Shown: one piece after another, positions 32,646 to 44,582 of the stretch | How the letters are laid out: every line of letters starts with the position of its first letter | Numbering within the stretch: the first letter of the stretch is position 1 | Origin: Pseudoips prasinana | Taxonomy: Eukaryota; Arthropoda; Insecta; Lepidoptera; Nolidae | Assembly: GCA_951640165.1 (NCBI GenBank) | Contig: OX621260.1 | Coordinates: 15,642,001 to 15,706,000 of the forward strand | Reading direction: 5' to 3' | Length of the DNA: 64,000 nucleotides | Translations under genes and position numbers: made by a program | The notes under the pieces: model-generated | Databases searched by the model: none | Seen by the model: only the letters and a program-made list of their open reading frames with translations | What the model was told of the DNA's origin: nothing

Positions 32646-33038
32646 TTTCAATAAGCACTACTAACAATTCAATTTATGGCAAAAAAGTCCCATAGACATT
32701 GTGTATCAAGGGGTTTCGATAACGTAAATGATCTACCAAGTCGCGACAAGACTTAAGATGACGACTTCCATAAGTTTTTAAGTCTTTTGTATCCAATTTC
32801 TTTGTTGGAGTTTGATGTATACAGTACCGCATTGTCTATGAGGCCTAAGCCCAAGATATTACAGACTCCGTAAATATGTGGCTACCCTTGACATCGGATT
32901 ATTCATCCAAAGTAGAAACAGCAGTATGTTTCAAAAAATCATGATAGTATTTTTTTATTACTAGAAAAAGACCTGATTTGGAACTTCGCAATATACAAGG
33001 TTATTTGTAAAAAAACATAGACCTACAATGGCACGACA
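32646..33038. other. intron, nothing firm
   Basis: No gene or repeat partner recognised. Confidence 0.4.
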
Positions 33039-33582
33039 GTAGAGACGCCAGAACATCTAGCTACTCCAATCTGTCAAATTTCTTTTATAGATGTTCAACT
33101 TTATCACAAATACTGATGTAAGAGAGCGTTGTGGTGTGATTAACCGTGTGAAAGAGGATGTAGTCACAAAGATTGTAAAAGGAATGCTAAGATGAATTGG
33201 CCATTTAGAAAGGATGAATGAAAGAAGATTGACCAAAGAAGTATACCTGGCCATTCACCATCCATTCACACAGAATGGAACAACTGGAAGGGGAAGACCT
33301 CATCGGACATTCTCTGACCAAATCGGAGACGTTCTCAAGAAAGGACAGGTCAGAAGTACCCTAAACCAGCGAGCATGTATGAAGATATAATGACAGTAAT
33401 CGAGGCAAAAGAAGTGTGCAAAGATCGTGACAAATGGTAATCCGTTGTCTCTGCCTACCCGTCTGGGAAACAGGCGTGAGTCTATGTATGTATGTATCTA
33501 ACTTTATCACAAAAGCATAAGGTTCACTTTCAATTGGAGAAATTTGACAGATTGGGGTAGCTTGATGTGTTGGTACTGTACA
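33039..33582. mobile_element. MITE-A, copy 4, interrupted by a LINE
   Basis: Left half 33039-33110 (AGAGACGCCAGAACATC) and right half 33500-33582 (GATTGGGGTAGCTTGATGTG) are separated by 33111-33499. The word AACTTTATCACAAA is present on both sides of the insert as a 14-base target duplication. Confidence 0.8.
33111..33499 (+). mobile_element. RTE-like LINE (RTE-B), 5'-truncated, with TSD
   Basis: Encodes VRERCGVINRVKEDVVTKIV, KGMLR, then [16 protein letters not shown] and [20 protein letters not shown], the C-terminal region after the RT domain, with a stop after GMLR. It ends TGGGAAACAGGCGTGAGTCT and a GTAT microsatellite tail. The 14-bp duplications 33097-33110 and 33500-33513 bound it exactly. 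Confidence 0.8.
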
Positions 33583-33635
33583 ACAAAAACTTGTAAGATA
33601 TATTTTTTCCATGTATTATGTCCGAACTTGTACAA

Positions 33636-33707
33636 ACAAACTTGTTGCTAATGGTGTTAGCTATCTTGTCCTCTGAGGTTGTTGGTGTTTTACAAGTAAC
33701 CCTGTTT
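33636..33707 (+). repeat. Rpt-H, copy 3
   Basis: TTGCTAATGGTGTTAGCTAT and GGTTGTTGGTGTTTTACAAG match 26239-26302. Confidence 0.5.
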
Positions 33708-34129
33708 AAGAAGAGCCCAAAAAATAATTTCGAACGTAGGTCATTAATAATGAATATATATCACTTGTATAAAAAATAGATCGATATTAACACTAACAAT
33801 TGATGGAACTACTTAAATATCTAGCTACTTATTAAAATACACACTACTAAACGTAGAAATTAAGTACTAACGCACTTTTCTACCAGCTGAAGTGAAACTA
33901 AATCGAGCAACTACGTCACCAAACTACGATACAAAAATAGTTTACTGTAACGCTCCTGAATCGAAACAAATCTTATAAACAAACTATGAATTCTACTAAT
34001 AATGATAATAAATATAAAATGTTTACTACAAAGAGCTAATTTTAGAAAATACCTACTGTACTAGATATAAATTAATTATTTGTGTACATAACTTGTAGGC
34101 GACAACATACGCGCGATGTTAATTTTACT
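33708..34129. other. intron, nothing firm
   Basis: AT-rich; no gene or repeat recognised. Confidence 0.4.
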
Positions 34130-34440
34130 GAAATGAAAAAGTTATGCTGAGATGCTTTGCATTTAGGGAAGATGAATGAAGGAAAATTGATACAAGAATC
34201 CCTGGCTTGTGTGAATGGTACAACCGGAACCGGACCTTATCGAACATTCTCTGACCAAGTCAGAGATTTTCTCAAGAAATGTCAGGTCAGAAGTAAACAG
34301 GCGAGCATATATGAAGAATATCATGAGAGTAAACGAGGCAAAAGAGGTGTGCAAGGTTCGTGTCAAATGGAAATCGATTGTCTGTACCTACCCCTTTCTG
34401 GGAAACAGGCGTGAGTCTATGTATATGTGTATATGTTTTA
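34130..34440 (+). mobile_element. RTE-B 3' end, second copy
   Basis: Homologous to 33111-33499: LGKMNEGKLIQESLACVNGT, YRTFSDQVRDFLKKCQVRSK, then GGGAAACAGGCGTGAGTCTA and a TATGTGTATATG tail. Two frames are open across it only because they overlap the same relic. Confidence 0.7.
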
Positions 34441-35340
34441 CCTTGAAATTGGAAGCTTTATTTGCAATTTTACATAGTATAGGAAATAAAATATTATCCT
34501 TATAAATTTGGAAATTACAATGTATGTAATTTGGAACGTCAAGGTCACAATTCGGCGCGGGGGCCATACTCTATAGAGATAAGCGACTTCACGGAATATA
34601 CTTGTTCATTATAATTAGGGTTGCCATTATTGTTGAGAACTGATACAGGACTTAATAGTTCCAAATAAATAAAAACTGGAAATAAAGTTAGTAGTGGTTT
34701 AATATAATAGAAAAACAATAAAAAACAAAAACAATTCACTCCGATCATGATAAATTAATCGAAAACCAGTTCAATTACTGTTGAGAAGAAACATCAGGAA
34801 GAAGTTCCTGTTTCTTCGCCCAGACATATTTTGACGTAGATTTAACTTTATATTGTAATATTGATAGACAGGACAACTAATAATACAGGAAACTTAAATA
34901 CGGTGACATTTTTTTAATGGGACTTGTCCCTCCCTCTTCCCCACCACTGCAATCAACAGTAGCACACAATGAAATGACACTGAGCGGTGTGGCTCAGGCA
35001 TGTCCTGGGGAATCGCTTTAACTGTCTTGGATCCCATCAAGAATTTAATCAGAAAGAAACAAGAAGGGGTTAGAAAATGAATAGTTTCACTTCCCTGCGG
35101 AACAAAGCGGGAGACAGGATGATATAACAAGGCTATAATAGCCTCATAAAACGTGAGACTTGCAACTAGAGAAGCCACCTGCAAAAGCAATTATCAATTT
35201 AAGAGTCCTAAGTGAGCTGTTATATTTGATTCCAATAGTAGGGCGCCAGTGAAGCGTATGAGGTGTGGTTTGTAACTAAAATCCAAGAAATCACTACACA
35301 CAATAACTTACTAATTTATTTATATACAAATTAAAAAAAA
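34441..35340. other. intron with an unclassified repeat
   Basis: The segment 34905-35190 (98 open codons on minus, no domain) shares GTGTGGCTCAGGCATGTCCT and GGGGAATCGCTTTAACT-like words with 38240-38350, so it is repeat-derived. The rest shows nothing. Confidence 0.4.
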
Positions 35341-35346
35341 ATTGTC

Positions 35347-35592
35347 ATGGGTACTAAAGCCCGTCAATATTTATGCCCTATGGAGGTAGACGCGCTAAGT
35401 ACTCTCCTGGCTTCGACGATGACGGTGATCACGTGGATTTCCAGGAGGTTACGCCGGCCGGAGGATAACCCACTGGATTATGCTGTAGTGTGGAAGTGGC
35501 GGTCACCACCAGGTACCGGTAGGTGCGATGTTGAGCTGCGATTTGCAGACCGTACTTTGGATACGTATATACGGGACGTATGGCAAACCTAA
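35347..35592 (+). other. unclassified 81-codon ORF
   Basis: GC-richer than its surroundings. MGTKARQYLCPMEVDALSTL starts the frame and WKWRSPPGTGRCDVELRFAD follows; no family recognised. It lies in the 17.7-kb receptor intron on the opposite strand with no promoter or splice signals I can see, so a decayed transposon piece is most likely. Confidence 0.25.
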
Positions 35593-35964
35593 TTATATAA
35601 CGAACAAGCACCTGTATGCATGTGCGAACTGTGCAAACCCAGATGTAGCGTTTGTCTTACGTAATAATCATGTTATTACCAAACTATTCGGAAGTACTTC
35701 AGAAAATGTAGACGATACGTTGAAATATTCATAGATTTTATATATAGATATTGTAAATGGGAAACAATGGGAAGTGTGGAAAATTCCTTTTCACCGCAAA
35801 GCGTGATAATCTTGGCGTTAAATATTAAACTATGATGTTACCCACTAAAATAGATCGTAAGAATATAGTAAATCATGCTTTTGTAATACAACATATTTTA
35901 CGAGAATATTGTAAACAAATCATATTGTTTTCTTGTGGTTATGTGGTCATGCCATAATCGTTTA

Positions 35965-36045
35965 TTTTGTGTCGACCTCGCTAACGGTGCCGCGTTAAAC
36001 CACAGATAAAGAGGCTCCTAGTTCGAGTCCCTTGTTGGGTCTAAA
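35965..36045 (+). mobile_element. tRNA-like SINE head
   Basis: CTCGCTAACGGTGCCGCG then CTCCTAGTTCGAGTCCCTTG resembles A and B boxes; a TTATTATTG tail follows directly. It does not fold as a full tRNA. Confidence 0.4.
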
Positions 36046-36136
36046 ATTATTATTGTTATAACGTTAACAATTTGTAGCAATTCTACTATACATATTGCCA
36101 CTGCAGTTTAAACCCAATCTTAGACACCGATAACGA

Positions 36137-36157
36137 ACAAAATACAAAATCAATATA

Positions 36158-36201
<44 letters not shown>

Positions 36202-36471
36202 TTAATTCTGCTAATTGTCTAACTATGTCGGGATGAAATTTGCACCGCCCTCCCGCCTGCAAAAATAGACGAGTTAGCAGCCTTTGAGAATGGTCCGTGG
36301 AGGACTGACGTGTTGGGTATCGTACTGGCGCATGTAATTTGCTTTTTATATTGTCCTATTTGCATGTGTTTATATGTTTGCCGGCGGGAGGGCGGTGCAA
36401 ATTGCATCCCGGCATGATTAAACTGACAATTAGCGGAATTAACACTACATATTGATTTTGTATTTTGATTG
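36137..36471. mobile_element. long-TIR MITE with one arm expanded by (AT)n
   Basis: Inner arms 36199-36262 (GTGTTAATTCTGCTAATTGT...) and 36382-36445 pair over about 62 bases. Outer words CAAAATACAAAATCAATAT (36138-36156) and ATATTGATTTTGTATTTTG (36450-36468) also pair. Between them the left arm alone holds a (TA)n run to 36198. TA flanks the inner arms at 36197-36198 and 36446-36447. A fragment of the arm lies at 46498-46528. Confidence 0.75.
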
Positions 36472-37589
36472 TTATGGATTTACGCAAAGTAACGCCTGTT
36501 TCCATTACTTACCGATAACGAATTTGGCATCTTTGTATTGTGATTATTATTAATTTTAAATGTCCTGAGTCAGGGCTCTGAACTTCCTATTAGATATTTT
36601 CTTTTATATTTTAATATTTATAGATCGGTACGTCAGTAAATTAAATTATGAATACCATTAATTACTGGTCATTCATATGTACTGAGAATAGAATGACTCA
36701 AAAAATGCGTGTTCATTAAAAAAGTCCCATTTGACTTAAATGAAGGAACTAATGGTACGAGATTCAACGACACAATTTCTTAGCTCATTAGATTTCTTTT
36801 TTTTTAATATTTATAATAATGGCGTCTATTACTGTCTCACTCAAGAGCAAGGGCCTCCTCACACAAGAGAGAGGAGGCTAGTGCGGGTTGGCAGACTTCG
36901 CAAGACATAAAGAACATTTTGGAGTATTATCGGGTATACAGATTTCCTCACGATGTTGATGTTTTTAATGAATAAAAAGCAGAAATATAACTCGAACTAT
37001 ATATTTTTATTTATTGCTTAGATGTGACCAAAGATACTTGTCCCTAGATATAAAAACTTTTAGGTTCTGACCTACTTTAGTTTATATATTTTTATATTCA
37101 GTTATAGAGGCTTATGTTTTTTTCATATTTACGGTACGGGACGAAGATTAAATTATTTTACAAGAGTGTTAGTATAATTCGAGGTTTATTACTGTAAGAG
37201 AATAAGAATAATAAGCATACAGATGGTATTCTGGAGACATCTTTCACAGTTTTAATTAAAAGTATATTGTGCAAGTGATAATAATTGTCTATAAGAAATT
37301 ATTTTTACTAAAAACACATGAACGACGAAAGAGTGTTGTCATATCTCTTATTACCAGCATCATACCCAAGTACATTCTTAAACTTACTGATCCAGTATAT
37401 GGCCAGTTTTAAACTTAATCCAGAACACTTTCTCATAAGATGACCAGTATTCTGTTTCAAGATAGTCTTCGCAGTTCGAACACATCATTTATCACTTCCA
37501 ACCTGATCGGACGCTATAAATTTTGTTATAGCCCGGTAGCAGAGGTGTTTTATTTTATAGTAAAAAGATATCAATATTGATGTATTATA
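36472..37589. other. intron, nothing firm
   Basis: AT-rich; a CTCACTCAAGAGCAAGGGCC patch near 36840 has no known identity. Confidence 0.4.
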
Positions 37590-37762
37590 TCACACTAATA
37601 TTACGAAGGCGAGAGTTTGTCAGTGTATTTTTGTTACTCTTTCACGCAAAAACTACCGCACGGATTTTCATGAAACTTTGTAGTAATATAGCTTAAATAT
37701 CCAAATAACACTTAGGCTATAATTTATAAATTTATCGCGCAAAAACCGCGGAGCACAGCTAG
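37590..37762 (+). mobile_element. Helitron-like element
   Basis: Starts TCACACTAATATTACGAAGG after A, ends ACCGCGGAGCACAGCTAG before T, 173 bp. The interior has CATGAAACTTTGTAGTAATA as in 18180-18371. Confidence 0.75.
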
Positions 37763-39654
37763 TGAGTTATATAAAATGCGCTTCTTTAGTTATTGTTAAT
37801 AGAACACTTCAGATTTGGCCTTGAACATTTCAGCTCAGATTTACAAAGGCCGGCCTTTACCATCAATCGTTAAAGCCAACAATCATTCAGGTTAAAATAT
37901 AATTGTTACAAATTTAGTTAAGTAGGGATATTATTTCGTTCATTCATTCATCGTTAATTACGTGCTATTTAATTTCACCTCTCTTGTCAGTTGTGTCTAT
38001 ATATAGTTGTGTGTATATTGTGTAGTTTATAATGGGGATGATTATCGCTCATATGAGATCGCTTTTCATTTTGTAAAAGTCAACTAACCAGCAGATTTTA
38101 TGGATTTATTAATTTATCTAAAAAATACCTACAACTCTCATATAAAATTTATTCAAATAACCAATCTTTCCTATTCTTACTCCTTTGCCAGTTTTAATAT
38201 AAAGTTTGACTATTAGGTATTTTTTTAGTCATGACTAGGCCCTGCCTGTTACCTACCACAGAACAGTGAACTGTGGACTGTGTGTATGTGAGGCTGAGAC
38301 ATGTATCGGGGAATCGCTTTTACTTGGGATTTCGGATAGGGCCATGATATACAATAGAGTATGTAACTGATTGACTTTCCTTGCGAACAATTGTTCGTAT
38401 ATAGCAACTCCCGGAAATTACATTTTTTTGTCAAAAAATATTTTAGCCACATCCTAAGTCTATCCCGAACAAAATGTACTGTTACGTTTTTAAAAGGTAT
38501 ACGTGGGAGCTACCTAGTCCTTAGAGGGGCATTCGTTCAAAATAATTATTGTATTAAGTATAGAACGAAATCCTATGAAAATAAATAAGAAAGAACATCT
38601 TTATTTATGAAGTCTATTTAGTCTTTGTGCAATATCTATTAGCCCAAGAAATAAGTTCTTTTTGTACAGTCATTTACTTATCTATAATATAGTCTAAAAA
38701 TATCATAAAATAAGGAAAACATAGCATAGAACTTCACTGATTTTTTAAGACCCATCGTTAAGAATGCAATTATTGGTTATTACTGTAACTGTAAACATAC
38801 GTGAGGTGACTGCACCTAACTTCATTTTACCACTAACGAGAATCATCCCCGTCGTGATATGTTTGTTAATGATATTGATATGTCATGTTCGTTTAATGAT
38901 AATTAACACGATACATTGAGGATACAACAGAACGAGCATATCTAGCATACGCCATGCCATTACAGACATTGACCTGGACCTACAGGTGACGACAGCTCCA
39001 ACCGGTAGGGCACGGCGTGGCTGATCTGCAATCCAATCCATACTTTTAAAATAATTTTGAATATATTTCAGATAAGTATAAAAACAGTACCTACGGCTAG
39101 AAACTGTCATTCTTCAAATTTATCGGAATCATTAATATATTACATAAATATAGAAATTGTATGAGAGTTCTAAGCTGTAATAAAGTTGCGAGCGTTTCTT
39201 GATATGATGGTGTTTTATCACTGCTATATTGCAACTCACGTGTACATATATCGATTACTGTATGGACTTTGAAAATATATTCGTTATTTTTAACTAAAAT
39301 GAGGTTCTTAGTACCACATTGGAAACGAAGAACCTCATTTAAGTTAAAATATAGCGGCAAATGTATGAAAAACGACGGTCAGTGACGGTTTGAAGAGTAA
39401 GCAAAGAAGGTAATAAAAAATTACCTCTGCAACAAGAAATATGTCTGAACATTTTAGGAAAGTTGTTATTTTTGAACGCAAAAAGCTCTCAGATGTAATT
39501 GGAAGTATCCCAAGAGATATAGACGGGTTCTATTTCCGTTTATATCCTTTGGTTATTTTTATCATAGAGCTGGTATACATACATACTGGATGTAATATCA
39601 ATAAACTTAATCATTATGAAATGAAATAAAAGTAATATAAATTGTAAATGACTG
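37763..39654. other. intron, nothing firm
   Basis: Frames at 38391-38588 and 39441-39629 have no recognisable domain. 38240-38350 shares words with 34905-35190. At 39296-39345, AATGAGGTTCTTAGTACCAC and its near complement form a short hairpin. Confidence 0.4.
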
Positions 39655-39990
39655 CACGTGCGGCGCAGCGGCTAAGACAGTCGCCTCGCCACTTCTACCG
39701 TTGCCTCTAGCACGAGTTCCTGCAGTTTACTTACTCGATCACACGTACAGATTCGTCCCATACATTGAGCACCAGAGTTCTTAATAGTTTCCGCGAGAGG
39801 CGCTGGTGCTCAATGTATGGGAGAAACTGTACGTGTGATCGAGTAAGTAAACTGCAGGAACTCGTGCTAGAGGCACGTGTCGCGGGTCCCGCGCCGGGCG
39901 ACTATTTGTGTGACCCATAAGTTATTGTTCTGAGTCTGGGTGTAATTTGTGTCCTTCTATTATATGTTTGTAAAGTGCCCCGCGACACAG
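39655..39990 (+). mobile_element. SINE-3 split by a foldback element
   Basis: The head GGCGCAGCGGCTAAGACAGT lies before the insert and GTCGCGGGTCCCGCGCCGGG then TTGTTCTGAGTCTGGGTGTA after it. Other SINE-3 copies: 44905-44990, 54855-54960, 63843-63994 (minus). Confidence 0.65.
39702..39875. mobile_element. foldback element, copy 1, inside SINE-3
   Basis: Arms of about 60 bases start TGCCTCTAGCACGAGTTCCT and end AGGAACTCGTGCTAGAGGCA, with GATCACACGTACAG and its complement further in. The loop contains AATAGTTTCCGCGAGAGGCG. Copy 2 is at 47127-47298. Confidence 0.85.
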
Positions 39991-40173
39991 GGATTAGATT
40001 CCCTGATGACATGAAAATGTGAATTATTTATTTATTGAACATGATATGTTAAGAACTTTAAGCAATGTATTGTATTTAGATGTGAATATTTGTATACTGT
40101 AAACGATTAAATGTGAGAACTTAACTAATATTGGTATTTATTAAGATTGTATGCACTTGTTATAATAATAATA

Positions 40174-40460
40174 ACCTCCTGGTCGAATTTCGGCCATTGT
40201 GGACAGTCTAAAGTAATAATAATATCTTGGGACACACAGATCATCCTAGCCCCAAACTAAGCAAAGCTTGTACTATGGGTACCAGGCGACGATATACATA
40301 CTTATATAGATAGATAAATACTTATATACATAGAAAACATCCATGACTCAGAAACAAATATTCGTGCTCATCACACAAATATTTGCACTTACTCGAACCC
40401 AGGACCACCAGCTTCGTAGGCAGGAGCAATACCAACTAGGCTACGGTGATACTATCCAGC
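40174..40460 (-). mobile_element. SINE-2 tail fragment and SINE-4 copy
   Basis: 40174-40212 has CTCCTGGTCGAATTTCGGCC from the SINE-2 tail. 40230-40455 reads, on the plus strand, ACTAAGCAAAGCTTGTACTA and CTCGAACCCAGGACCACCAG, the complement of the SINE-4 head seen at 48232-48350. Confidence 0.6.
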
Positions 40461-40739
40461 ACGACCACGGATGATTACCTTAATTTTTATGCGGTACTTA
40501 TTCATGAAAAATAGTGTACTTTATTATATTAAGGAGTTTAAAATATGTACCTTCATATAGGCTTATAACGGTTAACTTCCTTAAGGTTTTCCTGTCATAT
40601 ACCTCTACGTAATATACCTCTACATTTATTAAAAGCACGATAAAAAGTTTCTTGTGACAGGAACGGTATTAGACGACCATCTATATATAAATAAATTTAT
40701 TTATTATTTATTATTATTATTTATTTATCTATCCAGGTG

Positions 40740-41140
40740 ATGTGTATAAAAAAATCCACTTCTACTATTCTCTGTGGTGGAACAATTCCTCTGAACACTC
40801 CCCATGATAAATGCGGTAAAGGACACATAGAGACGCCACGTCTCTCGGCAGGGCAAGAGAATCAAGCTGTACAGTGGGACCCCTAATGGGAATCGACCAG
40901 CATGTTGAATTAAAAGGAAGAAGTTGATACGGTGGTGCCCCGGTTGTGAGGTGGCAGCATGCAGTATTCCATATCCAACCGTATAGTGGAGGCGATCAGC
41001 CCACGTAAAGTATCGCCTAGCTCAGCCAAGGAGGCTAGCTTTTGGAGCCCAACATGGCCGTATTTTCCAGATAACCCCGAAATTTGACGTCACTCTCATC
41101 ATCAATCATCCCAATCCTCGGGCTCAAGTGAAATATTTTG
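40740..41140. repeat. GC-richer repeat-like segment
   Basis: GAGACGCCACGTCTCTCGGC, GTGCCCCGGTTGTGAGGTGG and CCAAGGAGGCTAGCTTTTGG are unlike the AT-rich neighbourhood and have no open frame. It resembles a LINE 3' UTR in style, but I have no match in the window. Confidence 0.35.
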
Positions 41141-41454
41141 AAACCGAGAAGGTATGACAATATGGTATGATATTGGAACTAATTACGAGAATAATGATAT
41201 CATTCGGTAATGTCGAAAGAAAGAAAAATAACCTACTATTAATAACAATGAGTAGGCGTAGGAAATGATACAAGTTTATCAGTTCATTGAACATGTGTCA
41301 CCTTTGCATACGGTTAGCAACAGAAGTACCTTCACATAGACAGAGTTCCACTCTTCAGAAAAAGCTAGACAATGTATATACTATAATATTTATTAAGAAA
41401 CTTAGAGCTTAGCGTTGGTTGTATGGTTGACGGCCAAAAAAGAATATCTCCATC

Positions 41455-41665
41455 CCATCTCATCGTGGGGGGGGGGGGGGGGTAAAAGTCATCCTGAGGG
41501 AATATATACCAGAGAATGGGCCGCAGCGTTTTCATGAGTACCATGACTGCAATCGCCAAGCGTGGCGATTATGGCATATTCATCCAAATGATGTACTACT
41601 CCATTGTGCTAATCTTTTGGGGAGGCCTTTGTCCTGCAGTGGACATGGCAGTGGATTAATATATC
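41455..41665 (+). mobile_element. Rpt-D copy with a G homopolymer
   Basis: A run of 17 G lies at 41466-41482, then GGCCGCAGCGTTTTCATGAG, CGCCAAGCGTGGCGATTATG and TTGGGGAGGCCTTTGTCCTG, as in 3158-3390 and 63625-63790. Confidence 0.55.
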
Positions 41666-42343
41666 TGCAGCAGTGTAGGAGTATCAATCAGCTCTTTTCC
41701 AATATGATGTATATATAGTTTGAGTCGGGGTCTTTCGGTTAGGTTAGTTTATTTGTTGATGCAATTAGAACCCCAACAAGCATAGGTACGTACATATGGA
41801 TACCACAGCGTATGGATACTTGTAAAATTATTATCTATATCGCGTATAGAATACGCGATGCCACTAGCTCATATGAGCACGGTACCAGATATATGACCAC
41901 CTCACTCACGCACAGTAACACGGCCTCAGGTTACTACTAACCTGGACGTTTATTCGCTGTACCGTACTCGTCTCGTAATATTTCAAGCATTTGAAGAGTA
42001 ACAACCATCTAGGTCATTATGAATCTAAAAAGCTACTAAAGGTACCTAGGTACCCACTTCTGATCAAGGTTATACCCAACTAGTTCTAAAATACCTATAA
42101 ATACTTTAGTTACAACACTACTTTAGTTCCCACGCAATATTTACAATCATTTATAAAATTTGAACTAACATGTGGATGGTAAATCCTTCCGGGTAAACAC
42201 TGCCCACTTAAACTACTGCGTAGGTAATTGTTCCAAAATATAACATTTAACGTAAATTGTGATCATACTTAATGAAAATGGCCAAAATACTGATAGAAAC
42301 AAGGTTTATAATAGCATAACATATTTGAAGATTTACATTTGTT
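41666..42343. other. intron, nothing firm
   Basis: No gene or repeat partner recognised. Confidence 0.4.
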
Positions 42344-42388
42344 TATTTTCTTTTAAATTGTACGTAATGTACAATTTAAAAGAAAATA
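42344..42388. repeat. perfect hairpin, 20-bp stem
   Basis: TATTTTCTTTTAAATTGTAC at 42344-42363 and its exact complement at 42369-42388 with a 5-base loop. It ends 8 bases before a Helitron 5' end. Confidence 0.7.
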
Positions 42389-42396
42389 TGTATATA

Positions 42397-42794
42397 TCTA
42401 CATAATATATAAAAGCAGAAACTGACTGACTAATCGATCTACGCACAGCTGAAACCTCTGGGTCTAGAACCATGAAATATTGCACATATATTCCTTAAGT
42501 GAAGTATGTAAGTGTGCACTAAAAAAGGATTTTTGAAAAAAAGTTTGTATAGAACAACGTATTTTCTTGATCTGATCAACTCCACCTTGGCATGTATATT
42601 CATTTGACATGTTTGAATGATAAGATATACCCCGGTTTAAAGTAGGGGTAGAAGAAAGAAACTTGATCAAATATAAAAAAGTATACAGATCAAAGAAGTA
42701 AGCGCTAAACCATAGTTAAAGGAATAGGTTCGTTTTAACGTCTTCGATGTCTGATAACGACTACCACGCAGAGAAGGACGCGGGTAAAAGCTAG
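42397..42794 (+). mobile_element. Helitron-like element
   Basis: Starts TCTACATAATATATAAAAGC after A and ends GACGCGGGTAAAAGCTAG before T; 398 bp. The ACTGACTGACTAATCGATCT segment sets it apart as a different subfamily. Confidence 0.65.
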
Positions 42795-43454
42795 TTAAAT
42801 AATAAGTGTGTCAGTTCGATTACCTATTTAATTCATAAATAAATTATCATTTTATCTGTCATCATCTGGAATTTATGGACACGAGGAGTATTTTTTTTTA
42901 GATGAGTACTGTGCAGAATTATTTTTTTAAATTTAGATTCGTTCATTGTAAAATCATGATATCCTTGTATTCATTATATAAAAATCTCGCCGACAATCTG
43001 ACGCCCTTTGGATCAAAAGCGAAGTTATTGTTTTGCCTATTTCTGAACTAAACTTAAATATTTTTTGTAAGTTTATTCAGTTTACCAACAACAAGTTTGT
43101 ACAAGCTCATATTAATTCATCATGTAAGTAATTATTACAGTATAACTTACTACTTATACGTAAACAACCCCGCATGTCAAAACTTTGTTTTAATATTATT
43201 TAAAACTTTATTAAAGTGGATATAATATCATGAGTATTTTAACTGAGTCAAAATATCTTTCCAAAACTCAGTCAAGTGTCAAATTAATGAGACGCTAAGA
43301 CCATGGGGTCTGAGAGCGTTACTGTTATTCCGCTACATTTTAAAACGGTGTCTCAGAGATTAATTAAAATAGGCCAACAAGTTGCCAAGCCATCCCGCCA
43401 TCCAGGCTCATTGTTCATTGGTAGTGATTTATATTTTAAAGCAATTTTTATGTC
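42795..43454. other. intron, nothing firm
   Basis: AT-rich, no gene recognised. Confidence 0.4.
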
Positions 43455-43622
43455 ATAGCTCGACGAACGAGCAAGCGGGTCACTTGATGGTAAGTGATCA
43501 ACGCCGCCCGTGTACAGTCGCAACACCAAAATAGTCGCGGGTGCGTTGCCGACCTTCAAAAGAGTCAGCAAACCACTGTCCCTTCCCACCACCCCGATGA
43601 GCTCTGTTGCTGACCCATTATG
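43455..43622 (+). repeat. Rpt-G, second copy
   Basis: GGGTCACTTGATGGTAAGTG, TCGCGGGTGCGTTGCCGACC and CACCCCGATGAGCTCTGTTG match 22785-22935 in order. Confidence 0.65.
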
Positions 43623-44014
43623 CCTAAACATTGCTATCTATTTGGTAAACAATTAAAGAGTATATTTTTTTGATAAGTTTCCTTACTACATTCTTTAGAC
43701 TACTTACTTACTTTAAATATAATATACAACATTATTAACACATATTAACGCGACTAACCTTTATTGTTACTATCTCGACGTTTCGATCATGTTCCATTGA
43801 TCGTAGTCACGGGCTGACTGACAAGACAACTTTAAATATGATGTAATAAACTTAACAAAAATTATATAATTAGATATCTACAGTATTTAAAGTTAATAAT
43901 TAATGTTCTACTTCCAAATTAGGTTATTCTGAATTATTATTAGATCACCATAATTTAATAAGCAACATTGCGACTACTTCGACAATTTTGCGAACGAATG
44001 CTAGGTACGTACAC
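43623..44014. other. intron, nothing firm
   Basis: CTATCTCGACGTTTCGATCA near 43770 may be LINE debris. No gene. Confidence 0.35.
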
Positions 44015-44135
44015 ACGTCTGCACATCAATCTATACATTTACAGTATAAGCTGATCTCTCGTTGTATAGGATTTCCATACCAAGACAGGTCACCGTATAT
44101 TGGAAATGTATAGCTAGATATGTAGCCGTGTGTAC
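44015..44135. mobile_element. foldback MITE, copy 2
   Basis: ACAGTATAAGCTGATCTCTC, GTATAGGATTTCCATACCAA and GTATAGCTAGATATGTAGCC match 20080-20211. It lies 126 bases past the donor of the TM3 exon. Confidence 0.6.
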
Positions 44136-44260
44136 CTATTTTTGATTTAATAAAAATTGTAACAGTCAATTTGGTCGATGTAGAGTAAGTATGTACCTTT
44201 TATATGTATGAGTGATAAACAGAACCGTTTAAAGCTATAGAAAATAGTATAAATATTTAC

Positions 44261-44339
44261 CTGAATGTCCTCCATATATCGAAACACATCACATTGAGCC
44301 AGAAGAAGCTCGTTTGGAACGCGTAGTAAACGATGAACG
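44261..44339 (-). CDS. Mth-like GPCR, exon with TM3
   Basis: A 79-base exon between acceptor TTTTTCAG and donor GTAAAT. It reads FIVYYAFQTSFFWLNVMCFD then IWRTF, which is helix 3 and the start of the second intracellular loop; SFFWLNVMCFDIW is a strong family signature. The first two bases complete an Ala codon with the previous exon, and the last two begin a Ser codon completed 17.7 kb downstream. The exon is too short for an ORF scan and was found by following reading phase. The donor GTAAAT departs from consensus at position 5. Confidence 0.92.
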
Positions 44340-44582
44340 CTGAAAAATAAAATAAACGTAAAAGTCTCAACCAGATGAAAGGCGAACCATTATATAAATA
44401 CATTTAAGATTCAAAAGAAACACGTAAGTAGGTAAGTATTGGGATAAATAAATCGTGAACGTTTTTGTTTGGTTTAAATGTAGGTCGGGTATAAGGCGTC
44501 TGTTGAGTTCTATAATAAGTTGACTTGACATTGATCTGAACACATTGGAAATATAAACGAGGTGTGGTTGCTAAATGTCTCA

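Noticed and set aside
36157..36198. TATA-rich promoter
   Set aside because: Simple (TA)n expansion in a MITE arm; no coding region follows.
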